Assembly: GCA_038125995.1 (NCBI GenBank)
Contig: JAYPEX010000003.1
Coordinates: forward strand, 1-64,000
DNA length: 64,000 nucleotides
Direction: 5' to 3'
Source of the DNA: MAG-120531 sp038125995
Lineage (GTDB): Bacteria; Bacteroidota; Bacteroidia; Flavobacteriales; Flavobacteriaceae
Part shown: piece after piece, positions 7,705 through 18,027 of the stretch
How the letters are laid out: each line of letters begins with the position of its first letter
How positions within the stretch are numbered: position 1 is the stretch's first letter
The notes under the pieces: generated by a model
The model's input: only the letters and a program-made list of their open reading frames with translations
What the model was told of the DNA's origin: nothing
The model's database searches: none
Program-made: the position numbers and the translations under genes

Positions 7705-10662
7705 TTATTTTTTACCGTCAGTAAGTTTCTTCTTTAAAAAATCAAACATGACTGGAGTTGCAATAAATAAAGATGAATAAGTACCTACTACTACCCCTAC
7801 AATCATCGCAAACATAAATCCTCTAAGAGATTCTCCTCCGAAGATAAATATTGCAACAAGTACTACTAAAGTAGTAAGAGAGGTATTTAGGGTACGGCTT
7901 AGGGTAGAGTTTAAGGCCTCATCCACATGCTGACCTCCTTTCCATCCATTAAGACCAACTACCTCACGGATTCTGTCGAATACAACCACGGTATCGTTAA
8001 GCGAATATCCAATAACCGTTAGAATTGCCGCGATAAATGCTTGGTCAATCTCCATATTAAATGGCATTAACTTTCCAGTCAAAGAGAAGATTCCAAGTAC
8101 AAATAATACATCGTGGAATACCGCTACAACTGCTCCAAGTGAGAATTGCCATTTTCTAAAACGCAACAGAATGTAAAAGAACACTACTGCCAGTGATCCA
8201 ATAATTGCTAGGAATGCATTGTTTTTGATGTCATCTGCTATTGTGGGTCCAACTTTTACTGATTGTAATATTCCAAATCCTTGGTGCACACTTCCAGTAA
8301 TAAAGTTTTCATAAGTAGCATCTTCTGGTAAATAAGAAGAAAGACTGCTAAATAATTTTTGTTGAATTTCAGCATCGACTTCAATTCCTTCAACATCTAC
8401 TTTATATGGAGTCGTTACTTTAATTTGATTGGCTCCACCAAAAGTCTTTACATTAGTTCCTGAACCAAATACATCATTGAGCTGTGAAGCGATTTCTGAT
8501 GCGCTTACAGGGTGCTCAAAACGAACTTGATAGGAACGACCACCTACAAAGTCAACACCTTGTTGTAATCCAGTTGTTAATAGTGACACTAACCCAATAC
8601 CAACTAAAACTGCTGAAATCACATAAGCGATTTTGCGTTTAGCCAAGAAGGCAATTGAATTGTTTTGAAATAACTTCTTAGTTAATGAAGTTGAGAAATC
8701 AAGTCTTCGATTCTTTCCTTCTAAGTGATTCTCGATTAATAATCGAGTTACAAAGATGGCTGTGAATAATGAAGTTGCGATACCGATTAATAAGGTCGTT
8801 GCAAATCCTTTAATTGGACCTGATCCAAATACAAAAAGAATAAAAGCCGTAAGACCTGTTGTAATGTTTGCATCTAAGATTGATGATAAAGCATTGCTAA
8901 ATCCATCTTCAACAGCTTGCAACTTCCCTTTACCTCTTGCGATTTCTTCTTTAATACGTTCATAGATCAGTACGTTTGCATCCACAGACATACCAATGGT
9001 AAGAACGATACCTGCAATCCCTGGAAGTGTTAATACAGCATTTAAGCTGACCAATACTCCAAAGATGAGAATGATGTTTAAAATAAGTGCTAGGTTTGAG
9101 AAAATACCTGATTTTCCGTAGTAGAACATCATCCATACAAGAACCAATATCATTGCAATCACAAAGGATTTAAATCCACTGTCGATAGCCTCTTGACCTA
9201 GTGATGGTCCAACAATTTCTGATTGGATAATTTCAGCAGAAGCAGGCAATTTACCAGCTCTAAGAACGTTTGCGATATCTTTAGTCTCGTCAACAGTAAA
9301 AGTACCTGTGATCTCAGAACGTCCACCAGAAATAGGACCTGAAGATACTCCAGGAGCTGTAAACACTTTATTATCTAAAACAATTGCAATACCAGTTTGG
9401 TTATTAAAAGCATCACCAGTGAGTTCTTCCCACTCTCTTGCTCCCTTCGTATTCATAGTCATCGATACAGCAGGTTTACCATATTGATCAAATGAATCTC
9501 TAGCATCACTAACTACGTCTCCACTAATCCTAGGAGTATTATCTCTGTTTGATTTTAAGGCATATAACCCCACTAATTCTGAATTCTTAGCAGGACGTTC
9601 CCATGCCCATTTTAGGTATTGTAGTTCTTTAGGAAGAAGCTTTTTAACAGCATTCATTCTAAGATACGATCCAACCTTAGCAGTATCCTTAGCAGCAAAT
9701 CTAAAGAGTTGATATCCTACTCCTTGTCCTTGAATAAGGTCTAACAAAGGGTTTACTTGACTTGCAAGATCCAATGAATCTTGAGCTACATCAGATAAGA
9801 GTGAATCAATTTCAGATTCAGGCTTTGATTCAGCAGTAGCATCTTCAGTTCCTACAATGGATTTTAACTCTTCATTCGCACTAACTATAAAATTATTTAA
9901 TGCTTGTGATTGAGGCTGATATGTTTCCCAAAACTCTAATTGAGCTGTTGAAGAAAGTAATTCTTGAGCTCTAGTAATATCTTTAGCACCTGGAAGTTCT
10001 ACAAGGATTCTTCCTGAAGTTCCTTCTCTTTGAATATTCGGTTGAGTTACTCCAAAACCATCAATACGTTCCCTTAACACTTCAAAAGCAGAAATAATCG
10101 ATTGGTCAATTTTTCTACTGATGATGGGTTTTACCTCATCGTCAGACATTTGAAAATTGATTTCCTCGCTCAATGCTTTGTTAGCAAAAATAGATGGATC
10201 TGAAAGATTAGTATCTCCACTAATGGCATCAAACGCATCAAAAAATAGATTTAAATAAGTATCATCTGAGTTTTTAGAAGCGGTATCAGCATCTGCTAAA
10301 GCCTGATTGAATACAGGATTTTTAGTATTGTTGGCTAGACCTTTTAAAATATCCTTTACAGAAATTTGGAGTGTTACGTTAATACCTCCTTTAAGGTCAA
10401 GACCTTTGTTGAGTTCTTTGCTTTTAGCGTCTTTATAGCTGGTATATCCTAAAATTGAACGATTACCTATAGAATCAAGATACGTTAATTCCAAAGCTTC
10501 TCTTTTAGAGATATAATCCTCTTCATTCGATGAAATTTTGCTAACAGCAAAATCAGCAGCTTTCTGCTCTACATTTGAAGAAATAAATGTATAGGATAGT
10601 TGATAGATACTCACTATCCCAAACAAAAAAGCAAAAAGTTTAATTAGTCCTTTACTTTGCAT
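7705..10662 (-). CDS. secDF: fused protein translocase subunit SecDF
   Basis: SecD and SecF use the proton motive force to help the Sec translocon release exported proteins. Here they are one polypeptide of 985 residues, as in other Bacteroidota and in Bacillus. The SecD half has an N-terminal membrane segment, the GLDLKGGINVTLQI motif, a long periplasmic region with an inserted acidic Ser-rich stretch, and GMSVDANVLIYERIKEE. The SecF half begins near residue 640, with GVDFVGGRSYQVRF and GYSLNDTVVVFDRIRE. Both halves have six predicted membrane spans. The gene has its own promoter and terminator. Confidence 0.97.
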   Translation of the reverse strand: MQSKGLIKLFAFLFGIVSIYQLSYTFISSNVEQKAADFAVSKISSNEEDYISKREALELTYLDSIGNRSILGYTSYKDAKSKELNKGLDLKGGINVTLQISVKDILKGLANNTKNPVFNQALADADTASKNSDDTYLNLFFDAFDAISGDTNLSDPSIFANKALSEEINFQMSDDEVKPIISRKIDQSIISAFEVLRERIDGFGVTQPNIQREGTSGRILVELPGAKDITRAQELLSSTAQLEFWETYQPQSQALNNFIVSANEELKSIVGTEDATAESKPESEIDSLLSDVAQDSLDLASQVNPLLDLIQGQGVGYQLFRFAAKDTAKVGSYLRMNAVKKLLPKELQYLKWAWERPAKNSELVGLYALKSNRDNTPRISGDVVSDARDSFDQYGKPAVSMTMNTKGAREWEELTGDAFNNQTGIAIVLDNKVFTAPGVSSGPISGGRSEITGTFTVDETKDIANVLRAGKLPASAEIIQSEIVGPSLGQEAIDSGFKSFVIAMILVLVWMMFYYGKSGIFSNLALILNIILIFGVLVSLNAVLTLPGIAGIVLTIGMSVDANVLIYERIKEEIARGKGKLQAVEDGFSNALSSILDANITTGLTAFILFVFGSGPIKGFATTLLIGIATSLFTAIFVTRLLIENHLEGKNRRLDFSTSLTKKLFQNNSIAFLAKRKIAYVISAVLVGIGLVSLLTTGLQQGVDFVGGRSYQVRFEHPVSASEIASQLNDVFGSGTNVKTFGGANQIKVTTPYKVDVEGIEVDAEIQQKLFSSLSSYLPEDATYENFITGSVHQGFGILQSVKVGPTIADDIKNNAFLAIIGSLAVVFFYILLRFRKWQFSLGAVVAVFHDVLFVLGIFSLTGKLMPFNMEIDQAFIAAILTVIGYSLNDTVVVFDRIREVVGLNGWKGGQHVDEALNSTLSRTLNTSLTTLVVLVAIFIFGGESLRGFMFAMIVGVVVGTYSSLFIATPVMFDFLKKKLTDGKK

Positions 10663-10698
10663 TGGTTCAGTTGTTTATTATAATTTTTGAATTGCCAG

Positions 10699-10729
10699 CA
10701 AATATATCATTTCCATTGACAACTAGCAA
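10699..10729 (-). promoter_or_regulatory. promoter of secDF
   Basis: On the minus strand, TTG (10727-10729) is followed after 20 bases by TATATTTG (10699-10706), a full consensus match. It lies 36 bases upstream of the secDF ATG. Confidence 0.6.
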
Positions 10730-10751
10730 TATTATTTAGGTCTAAAAAAAA

Positions 10752-10774
10752 CATCCGCTAATCGATAGCGGACG
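10752..10774 (-). terminator. terminator after mdh
   Basis: TCCGCTA (10754-10760) and TAGCGGA (10766-10772) form a 7-bp stem with a 5-base loop, extended by partial pairing. On the minus strand it is followed by a run of eight T residues, a classic intrinsic terminator for mdh. Confidence 0.8.
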
Positions 10775-10802
10775 CTTTAGTTATGGTATTTGAATATTCA
10801 GA

Positions 10803-11729
10803 TTAAACATCTAAAAGTTCATTGACTTTTCTTACTCCTGCAGCGCTTTCTTGCATCTTCGCTTTTTCAGCATCAGTCAATTCGATTTCAAGAATTTTTT
10901 CGATACCATTTTTCCCTAAGACTACAGGTACTCCGATACAAATATCCTCCAATCCATACTCTCCTGAAAGAAACGTAGAACAAGGATACACTTTCTTTAA
11001 ATCACAAGCAATCGCTTGAACTAGCCCAGAAACTGCAGCGCCAGGTGCATACCAAGCTGAAGTTCCTAAAAGTTTCGTAAGTGTTGCTCCTCCTACTTTA
11101 GTTTCTTCTGCTACCTGATCAATACACTCTTGTGATAAGAACTCAGATACATTTACAGAATTACGAGTCGCTAAACGAGTTAATGGAACCATACCTGTAT
11201 CAGAGTGACCTCCAATTACCATTCCATCAACATCAGAAATTGGAGCCTCTAAAGCCTCAGCTAAACGATACTTAAAACGAGCTGAATCTAAAGCTCCACC
11301 CATACCGATAATCTTATTTTCAGGAAGATTCAACACTTTGTGTGCTAAATAAGTCATCGTATCCATCGGATTACTTACAACGATAAGAATTACATCAGGT
11401 GAATGTTGAACTAAATTTTCAGCAACCGTTTTAACAATTCCTGCGTTTATTCCAATTAATTCTTCACGAGTCATTCCAGGTTTTCTTGGAATACCAGAAG
11501 TAATTACAGCAATATTACTACCAGCAGTTTTAGAATAATCTCCTGTAGTTCCTGTAATTTTTGTGTCAAAACCATTTAAAGATGCGGTTTGCATCAAATC
11601 CATAGCTTTCCCCTCTGCATACCCTTCCTTAATGTCGACTAAAACGACCTCTGAAGCAAAATCTTTGATGGCGATGTACTCTGCACAGCTCGCTCCGACT
11701 GCACCTGCTCCAACAACTGTAATTTTCAT
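10803..11729 (-). CDS. mdh: malate dehydrogenase
   Basis: Mdh interconverts malate and oxaloacetate with NAD in the TCA cycle. The 308-residue protein belongs to the lactate-dehydrogenase-like malate dehydrogenases. It has the N-terminal Rossmann motif GAGAVGASCAEYIA, the mobile-loop Arg pair in GIPRKPGMTREEL, the VSNPMDTMTYLA segment, and the catalytic His in IGGHSDTGMVP. It starts 25 bases after the gyrB stop with no obvious promoter in the gap, so it may be read from gyrB. Confidence 0.96.
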   Translation of the reverse strand: MKITVVGAGAVGASCAEYIAIKDFASEVVLVDIKEGYAEGKAMDLMQTASLNGFDTKITGTTGDYSKTAGSNIAVITSGIPRKPGMTREELIGINAGIVKTVAENLVQHSPDVILIVVSNPMDTMTYLAHKVLNLPENKIIGMGGALDSARFKYRLAEALEAPISDVDGMVIGGHSDTGMVPLTRLATRNSVNVSEFLSQECIDQVAEETKVGGATLTKLLGTSAWYAPGAAVSGLVQAIACDLKKVYPCSTFLSGEYGLEDICIGVPVVLGKNGIEKILEIELTDAEKAKMQESAAGVRKVNELLDV

Positions 11730-11754
11730 TAATATGTGTTTTTAAAAATTATTA

Positions 11755-13698
11755 CTAGGCGTCTATATTAGCATAGACAGCGTTTTTCTCAATAAACTCT
11801 CTTCTTGGTGGAACCTCATCTCCCATTAACATAGAGAAGATTCGATCGGTTTCAACCGCGTTATCGATGGTCACCTGTCTTAATGTTCTCATTTCTGGAT
11901 TCATGGTTGTTTCCCACAATTGTTCTGCGTTCATTTCTCCAAGACCTTTGTAACGTTGAATTGCAGCACCTTGACCAAACTCTTTCATCAAGATATCGCG
12001 TTGATCATCATTCCAAGCGTATTGTTTTTTAGCACCTTTTTTCACTAAATACAAAGGTGGAGTAGCAATATAGATATGACCTTCTTCGATGAGTTCTCTC
12101 ATATATCTAAAGAAAAATGTTAAAATTAAGGTTTCAATGTGAGAACCATCCACATCCGCATCACACATAATCACAACCTTATGATATCGTAACTTATCTA
12201 AATTAAGCGCCTTAGAATCTTCTTCTGTACCAATAGTCACTCCGAGAGCAGTATAGATGTTTTTAATTTCTTCATTTTCAAACACCTTGTGCTGCATCGC
12301 TTTTTCAACATTCAAAATCTTACCTCTAAGCGGTAAAATAGCTTGAAAATTACGATCCCTACCTTGTTTAGCAGTACCACCCGCAGAATCTCCCTCCACT
12401 AGGAATACTTCACATAAAGCTGGATCTTGCTCTGAACAATCAGATAGTTTTCCAGGTAAGCCTCCAACACTCATCACCGTCTTACGCTGAACCATTTCTC
12501 TGGCTTTTGTCGCTGCATGACGTGCTTGTGCTGCTAATATCACTTTCTGAACGATGATTTTAGCATCATCTGGATGTTCCTCTAAGTAATCGGTTAACAT
12601 TTCTGATACCGCCTGACTCACTGCTGCAGAAACCTCTCTGTTTCCGAGTTTTGTCTTAGTTTGACCTTCAAATTGAGGCTCAGATACCTTAACAGAAACA
12701 ATAGCCGTTAATCCTTCCCTAAAGTCATCACCTGCGATCTCAAACTTGAGTTTGTCTAACATTCCTGAAGCATCTGCATACTTCTTAAGTGTCGTTGTAA
12801 GACCTCTTCTAAATCCAGTAAGGTGAGTTCCTCCTTCGTGAGTGTTGATATTGTTGACATAAGAATGTAAATTCTCTGTGTACGAAGTATTATAAGTCAT
12901 TGCAACTTCCACGGGAATGCCGTTCTTTTCTCCTTCCATCGCAATCACAGATTGAGTGAGTTGCTCTCTGTTTCCATCTAAAAACTTTACAAATTCTTTC
13001 AGTCCTTCTTCTGAATGAAAGGTTTCTGCTACATCTTCACCTTTCTCATCCTTATTTCGCTTATCTGTAATAGTAAGTTTAACACCCTTGTTCAAATAAG
13101 CGAGTTCGCGCATTCTATTGGCTAAGGTATCATAAGAGTATTCCGTAGTCTGAGCAAATATCGTGTCATCAGGCCAAAAGGTAACTGTAGTTCCGTGCTT
13201 GTCTGATTCACCAATATTTTTTACTGGATAACTAGCTTTACCTCTAGAGTATTCCTGTTCCCATACTTTACCATCTCTGTGTACCGTAGCAATTAGTTTA
13301 TTTGATAAGGCATTCACACAGGACACCCCCACACCGTGAAGTCCCCCAGACACCTTATAAGAGTCTTTATCAAACTTTCCTCCTGCTCCAATCTTGGTCA
13401 TGACCACCTCTAGGGCAGAAACACCTTCTTTTTTGTGCATATCGACAGGTATCCCTCTCCCGTTATCCGAAACTGAAATCGAATTGTCTTCATTTATGGT
13501 TACTGAGATCGTATCACAATAACCTCCCATAGCTTCGTCAATAGAGTTATCTACTACCTCGTAAACTAAATGATGTAATCCTCTAGGGCCAACATCTCCG
13601 ATATACATCGATGGACGCATTCTAACGTGCTCAATCCCTTCAAGGGCCTGAATACTATCAGCCGAATAATTAGCTTTCTTTTCTAGTTCTTCGCTCAT
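11755..13698 (-). CDS. gyrB: DNA gyrase subunit B
   Basis: GyrB is the ATPase subunit of DNA gyrase, which introduces negative supercoils with GyrA. The 647-residue protein has the GHKL ATPase core (DNSIDEAMGGY, DNGRGIP, GGLHGVGVSCVNALS), a transducer domain, and the TOPRIM domain with EGDSAGG and DADVDGSHI. The C terminus has QRYKGLGEMN. The length is the compact form without the insertion seen in Gammaproteobacteria. mdh follows closely downstream. Confidence 0.97.
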   Translation of the reverse strand: MSEELEKKANYSADSIQALEGIEHVRMRPSMYIGDVGPRGLHHLVYEVVDNSIDEAMGGYCDTISVTINEDNSISVSDNGRGIPVDMHKKEGVSALEVVMTKIGAGGKFDKDSYKVSGGLHGVGVSCVNALSNKLIATVHRDGKVWEQEYSRGKASYPVKNIGESDKHGTTVTFWPDDTIFAQTTEYSYDTLANRMRELAYLNKGVKLTITDKRNKDEKGEDVAETFHSEEGLKEFVKFLDGNREQLTQSVIAMEGEKNGIPVEVAMTYNTSYTENLHSYVNNINTHEGGTHLTGFRRGLTTTLKKYADASGMLDKLKFEIAGDDFREGLTAIVSVKVSEPQFEGQTKTKLGNREVSAAVSQAVSEMLTDYLEEHPDDAKIIVQKVILAAQARHAATKAREMVQRKTVMSVGGLPGKLSDCSEQDPALCEVFLVEGDSAGGTAKQGRDRNFQAILPLRGKILNVEKAMQHKVFENEEIKNIYTALGVTIGTEEDSKALNLDKLRYHKVVIMCDADVDGSHIETLILTFFFRYMRELIEEGHIYIATPPLYLVKKGAKKQYAWNDDQRDILMKEFGQGAAIQRYKGLGEMNAEQLWETTMNPEMRTLRQVTIDNAVETDRIFSMLMGDEVPPRREFIEKNAVYANIDA

Positions 13699-13735
13699 AT
13701 ATAATGAATTGATTTGTTCGTTTTACCTTAACAAA

Positions 13736-13743
13736 CAAATATA
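13736..13743 (-). promoter_or_regulatory. -7 box of gyrB
   Basis: TATATTTG on the minus strand is a perfect TAnnTTTG box 37 bases upstream of the gyrB ATG. I found no TTG at the usual distance, so only the -7 element is supported. Confidence 0.4.
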
Positions 13744-13818
13744 AGGATTAGCCCCCTAAATAATGAGATTTGATCTGCTTTGAACCTCTAAGTTATCAAC
13801 AGAAATTGTGAACAAAAA

Positions 13819-13846
13819 ACTTCAGCCATTCTAAAACAACTGAAGT
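13819..13846 (-). terminator. terminator after asnB
   Basis: ACTTCAG (13819-13825) pairs with CTGAAGT (13840-13846) across a 14-base loop. On the minus strand a run of six T residues follows. It separates asnB from the gyrB promoter. Confidence 0.65.
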
Positions 13847-13868
13847 AATCACAAAGTATCTAGTAAAG

Positions 13869-15533
13869 TTAGTACGCTTCTGCGTGAACGTTTGCCACTG
13901 CTCTACCAGAAGGATCGTTCATATTTTTGAATGCTTCATCCCATTCTAGTGCAATTGGTGTACTACAAGCAACTGATGGTACTGATGGCACACATAATGC
14001 TGCAGCATCTGATGGGAAATGTTCTTCAAAAATCGAACGGTAATAAAACTCTTCTTTAGATGTTGGAGTCTGAATTGGGAAACGATACTTAGCATTCGCT
14101 AATTGTTCATCACTTACTTCTGTATTTACAAGCTCTTTTAATGTGTCGATCCAAGAATAACCAACTCCGTCTGAGAATTGTTCTTTTTGTCTCCAAGCTA
14201 CGCTTTCTGGCAAATAGGATTCAAATGCTTTACGAACCACCCATTTTTCCATGCGCTCTCCATTAATCATCTTATCCTGTGGATTAATGCGCATTGCAAC
14301 ATCCATAAATTCTTTATCTAAAAATGGAACTCTTCCTTCGATTCCCCAAGCAGCAAGTGATTTGTTAGCTCTTAAACAATCATACATATGTAGTTTATCG
14401 AGTTTACGAACTGTTTCTTCGTGAAAATCTTTTGCTGAAGGAGCCTTGTGAAAATATAAGTAACCTCCAAACAATTCATCTGCACCTTCACCTGAAAGAA
14501 CCATTTTGATCCCCATAGATTTAATAACACGTGCCATTAAGTACATAGGAGTTGATGCTCTTACTGTCGTGATGTCATAGGTTTCTAAGTTGTAGATCAC
14601 ATCTTTAATAGCATCTAAGCCTTCTTGAATTGTGAAGACAATTTCATGGTGAACCGTTCCGATGTGGTCTGCCACTTTTCTAGCTGCAGCTAAATCGGGA
14701 GAACCCTCTAAACCTACCGAAAAGGAATGCAGCTGGGGCCACCAAGCATCGGAGGTATCACCACTTTCAACTCTTTTAAGAGCATATTTCTTTGCAATTG
14801 CCGAAGTTACTGAAGAATCTAAACCACCTGAGAGCAATACTCCATAAGGAACATCAGACATCAATTGTCTGTGAACTGCATCTTCAAGGGCTTTACCCAC
14901 TTCTTCAATACTAGTTTGATTTTCTTTTACCGCTTCGAAATCCATCCAATCTCGTTCATACCATCTCACCAACTCTCCGGTTGATGAATGTAGGTAATGA
15001 CCTGGAGGAAATAATTCTATTTTTGAACAATAACCTTCAAGAGCTTTTAACTCTGAAGAAACGTAAAAGGTACCATTGACATCCCACCCCATATAGAGTG
15101 GAATAATACCCATATGATCTCTAGCGATGAAATATTCTCCTTTTTCGCTGTCAAAAATAGCAAAACCAAAAATCCCATTCATCTTATCGATGAAGTTTTT
15201 GCCGTATTTTTGGTATAAAGCAAGAATTACTTCACAGTCAGATTGAGTTTTAAACTCATAAGAATCTTCAAATTCTTTTCTTAACTCCAAGTGATTGTAT
15301 ATTTCACCGTTAGCCGCAAGGACTAATTTACCATCAGGACTTAACAAAGGTTGTTTTCCAGAAGCAGGATCGACAATCGCCAATCGCTCATGTGCCAATA
15401 TCGCATTCTCATCAGAATAAATTCCACTCCAATCAGGGCCTCTATGTCTAATCTTTTTAGACATTTCTAAAAGCTGTGGTCTGAGCTTTTCAGACGACTC
15501 TTTCAAATCAAATGCACAAGTAATTCCACACAT
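13869..15533 (-). CDS. asnB: glutamine-hydrolysing asparagine synthase AsnB
   Basis: AsnB makes asparagine from aspartate and ATP, using the amide nitrogen of glutamine. The 554-residue protein begins MCGITCAFD, so the nucleophilic Cys follows the initiator Met. The glutaminase domain shows RHRGPDWSG, NGEIYNH and SDCEVI. The synthetase domain has the ATP-binding LLSGGLDSSVTSAIA and GEGADELFGGY. It is of E. coli AsnB type. The gene is monocistronic, with a terminator downstream and about 250 bases of AT-rich DNA upstream holding no gene. Confidence 0.96.
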   Translation of the reverse strand: MCGITCAFDLKESSEKLRPQLLEMSKKIRHRGPDWSGIYSDENAILAHERLAIVDPASGKQPLLSPDGKLVLAANGEIYNHLELRKEFEDSYEFKTQSDCEVILALYQKYGKNFIDKMNGIFGFAIFDSEKGEYFIARDHMGIIPLYMGWDVNGTFYVSSELKALEGYCSKIELFPPGHYLHSSTGELVRWYERDWMDFEAVKENQTSIEEVGKALEDAVHRQLMSDVPYGVLLSGGLDSSVTSAIAKKYALKRVESGDTSDAWWPQLHSFSVGLEGSPDLAAARKVADHIGTVHHEIVFTIQEGLDAIKDVIYNLETYDITTVRASTPMYLMARVIKSMGIKMVLSGEGADELFGGYLYFHKAPSAKDFHEETVRKLDKLHMYDCLRANKSLAAWGIEGRVPFLDKEFMDVAMRINPQDKMINGERMEKWVVRKAFESYLPESVAWRQKEQFSDGVGYSWIDTLKELVNTEVSDEQLANAKYRFPIQTPTSKEEFYYRSIFEEHFPSDAAALCVPSVPSVACSTPIALEWDEAFKNMNDPSGRAVANVHAEAY

Positions 15534-15785
15534 AATTTTTATTGTTTCAATTTCGAATGCAAATATGAGTTCAAAGTTTCAATATTCAAAATTAAAAATA
15601 CATATAGTTACAAATATTAATTAAAATTTGATTATTTATTGCTTAATGAAATTTTAATATATCGATTTCACCTAGAAAGTATAAATCTGTAATTGATGAT
15701 TTTAATAAAAGATTAACTACCCACAAAATCGATAACGATTCATTTGTTGTATTTTAGTAAACCTAATTTAAAACGATAAACTACT

Positions 15786-16301
15786 ATGAAAAATCTATTT
15801 AGTCTTTTAATTGCTGTGTTTTTAATGAGCACCACAGCGAGTATGGCTCAAGAATTCCCAAAACTAGATGCAAGTCCAATGGATAAAGCTTCATTCAGTT
15901 CAGATGCAGGATCAGTTGCCATCATTTATTCAAGACCTCAACTGAAGGGGAGATCATTAGACAAGTTAGCACCAAAGGGGAAAATTTGGAGAACTGGAGC
16001 GAATGAAGCAACCACGATCAGCTTTTCTACAGATGCCACTATTGCCGGTAAATCAATAAAAGCAGGAACCTATTCTCTCTTTTCAATTCCTGGAGACCAC
16101 CATTGGACCCTAGTATTAAACTCAAATGCTAACCAATGGGGAGCATACAACTACGAAGAATCTTTAGATGTATTGAGAGCTTCTGTTGAAGCGAGCACAG
16201 AAAAGGATGCAATAGAAGCTTTTGCAATGGCTTTCAAAAAAGATGGCACCTTAGTAATGGGTTGGGGAACAACTAGAGTGTCAGTTCCTATATCATTCTA
16301 A
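15786..16301 (+). CDS. DUF2911 family exported protein
   Basis: This 171-residue protein has a cleavable signal peptide (hydrophobic run, then SMAQ before EFP) and is therefore exported to the periplasm or beyond. The mature part matches the DUF2911 family of Bacteroidota: a YSRPQLKGR segment, GKIWRTGANEATTI, AGTYSLFSIPG and a C-terminal WGTTRVSVPI strand. The function of the family is unknown. It is a single-gene unit ending at a strong convergent terminator. The ATG was chosen because it starts the signal peptide. Confidence 0.88.
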   Translation: MKNLFSLLIAVFLMSTTASMAQEFPKLDASPMDKASFSSDAGSVAIIYSRPQLKGRSLDKLAPKGKIWRTGANEATTISFSTDATIAGKSIKAGTYSLFSIPGDHHWTLVLNSNANQWGAYNYEESLDVLRASVEASTEKDAIEAFAMAFKKDGTLVMGWGTTRVSVPISF

Positions 16302-16325
16302 GCCTTTAAAATTAATTAATACACA

Positions 16326-16351
16326 AAAGGACGGCAATTAAGCCGTCCTTT
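16326..16351 (+). terminator. bidirectional terminator
   Basis: AAAGGACGGC and GCCGTCCTTT form a perfect 10-bp stem with a 6-base loop. A T run follows on the plus strand (for the DUF2911 gene). A short T run on the minus strand lets it also serve the converging amidohydrolase gene. Confidence 0.85.
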
Positions 16352-16374
16352 TTTTATTATAGACACTATAGTTT

Positions 16375-18009
16375 TTATTGTTTAGAATAAACCAAAGTCC
16401 CCCCTAAATAAGTTTTTAACACATTCGTTTGTGGAATTTGTAAGACAGGTATTTCCATAAGATCTCGATCTAAGATAATAAAGTCCGCCATTTTCCCAAC
16501 TTCAATACTACCTCTTTGGTCTTCCTGAAAATTAGAATAAGCTGCCCATATGGTCATTCCTTTTAGGGTTTCTTCTCTTGTCAGTTTTTGATCAGGAGTA
16601 AATCCACCCTCAGGGTAGCCTTTTTGATCTTGTCTTGTGATGGCCGCATAAAAGGTTAAAAATGGATTCACTTGCTCCACTGGAAAATCAGTTCCCAAAG
16701 GAAGTGTTCCAGAAGCCTCTAACAAGGATTTAAAGGGATACGCACCTGGGATACGATCCGCTCCTAAGCGCTCCTCAGCCCAATACATATCCGAGGTTGC
16801 ATGCGTAGGTTGAACTGATGGAATAATCCCTTTTTCATAGTATGAAAAATCTATTGGCGAGGTGATCTGAGCGTGCTCCACCTTCCATCTTCTAGATTTT
16901 AAATCATCTACAGCTTTTGTGTATGCTCTCAGTACTGCAACATTTGCAGAATCTCCAATGGCATGAGTATTCATTTGATAATCACTTTTGGCAATTCGGT
17001 CAGCTAATTCCAATAACGCTTCCTCTGTCGTAATCATTGCTCCATAATGCCCAGGCTTATCGGAATAAGGCCTCTTTAAAGCTGCACCTCTAGAACCAAG
17101 AGCTCCATCAGCATATACTTTAACAGAACCCACATACAAACGATCCGTTTCAACAATCCCTTTCTCTAAGTAATAATCCAAATTTTCTTGATTATTACTC
17201 ACCATCGCATAGATACGAATATTTAAATCTCCTGATTGATGAAGGCTTTCTATTTGCTGAATTATTGCTTTATTTAAACCTGCATCATTTACAGTCGTTA
17301 AACCATAAGAAAAAGAAATTGCTTCTGCTTTTTTTAGAGCCTCTTTAGATTCTTCCTCAGTTGGACTTGGAAGCACTGCATCTACTAGGGCCATTGGCGT
17401 ATCCACCAATACTCCGGTGAGTTTTCCATTTTCCAATTCAATGGACCCTCCAGATACTTTAGTCTTCGAACTAATTCCTGCCAAATCCAAGGCTTTTTGA
17501 TTGACTAGATAGGCATGACCATCGACACGTTCAAGAGCAACAGGAGTATCCGGGAACAATTCATCTAAACGATCTTTGGTTGGAAACTTTTTAAGTTCCC
17601 AATCATTTTGATCCCAACCCCTACCCCTTATTACAGAAACATCCTTGCCTTTGTAAAAATCAACTACTCGCTGGATCACCTCATCAAAACTTTCAGTACC
17701 AACCAAATCAACAACAGACTGATTGAGACCCAAACCATAAAAATGACAATGAGCATCTATAAAACCAGGGTAAATAGACTTGCTATTTGCATTTACAATA
17801 AATTTGGAGTCATAGCTACTAAGAATTGTTTCATCACTTCCAACTGCTATAAATTTTCCATTATTGACAGCAAAAGACGAGACTACATTAAAACCATCAT
17901 CGACTGTATATACCTTTGCATTGGTTACGATCAAATCAACCTCCTGTTTTGATTCACAGGAGAGCAGCATTAGTACGAATGAAAAATAACTAAATTTTAA
18001 ATTTTTCAT
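16375..18009 (-). CDS. lipoprotein amidohydrolase (YtcJ-like)
   Basis: This 544-residue protein belongs to the metal-dependent amidohydrolase superfamily, YtcJ-like branch. An HCHFYG metal-binding motif follows PGFIDA near residue 85. Further His sites lie in MNTHAIGDSANV and VEHAQI, and an Asp in LGTDFPVE. The N terminus is a lipoprotein signal (LLSC lipobox, about residue 18), so the enzyme should be anchored in the cell envelope. The substrate cannot be read from sequence. It starts 18 bases after the barrel gene and may be cotranscribed with it and the large TPR gene. Confidence 0.85.
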   Translation of the reverse strand: MKNLKFSYFSFVLMLLSCESKQEVDLIVTNAKVYTVDDGFNVVSSFAVNNGKFIAVGSDETILSSYDSKFIVNANSKSIYPGFIDAHCHFYGLGLNQSVVDLVGTESFDEVIQRVVDFYKGKDVSVIRGRGWDQNDWELKKFPTKDRLDELFPDTPVALERVDGHAYLVNQKALDLAGISSKTKVSGGSIELENGKLTGVLVDTPMALVDAVLPSPTEEESKEALKKAEAISFSYGLTTVNDAGLNKAIIQQIESLHQSGDLNIRIYAMVSNNQENLDYYLEKGIVETDRLYVGSVKVYADGALGSRGAALKRPYSDKPGHYGAMITTEEALLELADRIAKSDYQMNTHAIGDSANVAVLRAYTKAVDDLKSRRWKVEHAQITSPIDFSYYEKGIIPSVQPTHATSDMYWAEERLGADRIPGAYPFKSLLEASGTLPLGTDFPVEQVNPFLTFYAAITRQDQKGYPEGGFTPDQKLTREETLKGMTIWAAYSNFQEDQRGSIEVGKMADFIILDRDLMEIPVLQIPQTNVLKTYLGGTLVYSKQ

Positions 18010-18027
18010 AGAGAGTGAATTAATGAA

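Noticed and set aside
15620..15658. ATTAAAATTT and AAATTTTAAT form a 10-base inverted repeat upstream of asnB.
   Set aside because: The arms are wholly AT and lie 19 bases apart in a very AT-rich region, so chance is likely. No promoter or gene context supports a binding site.
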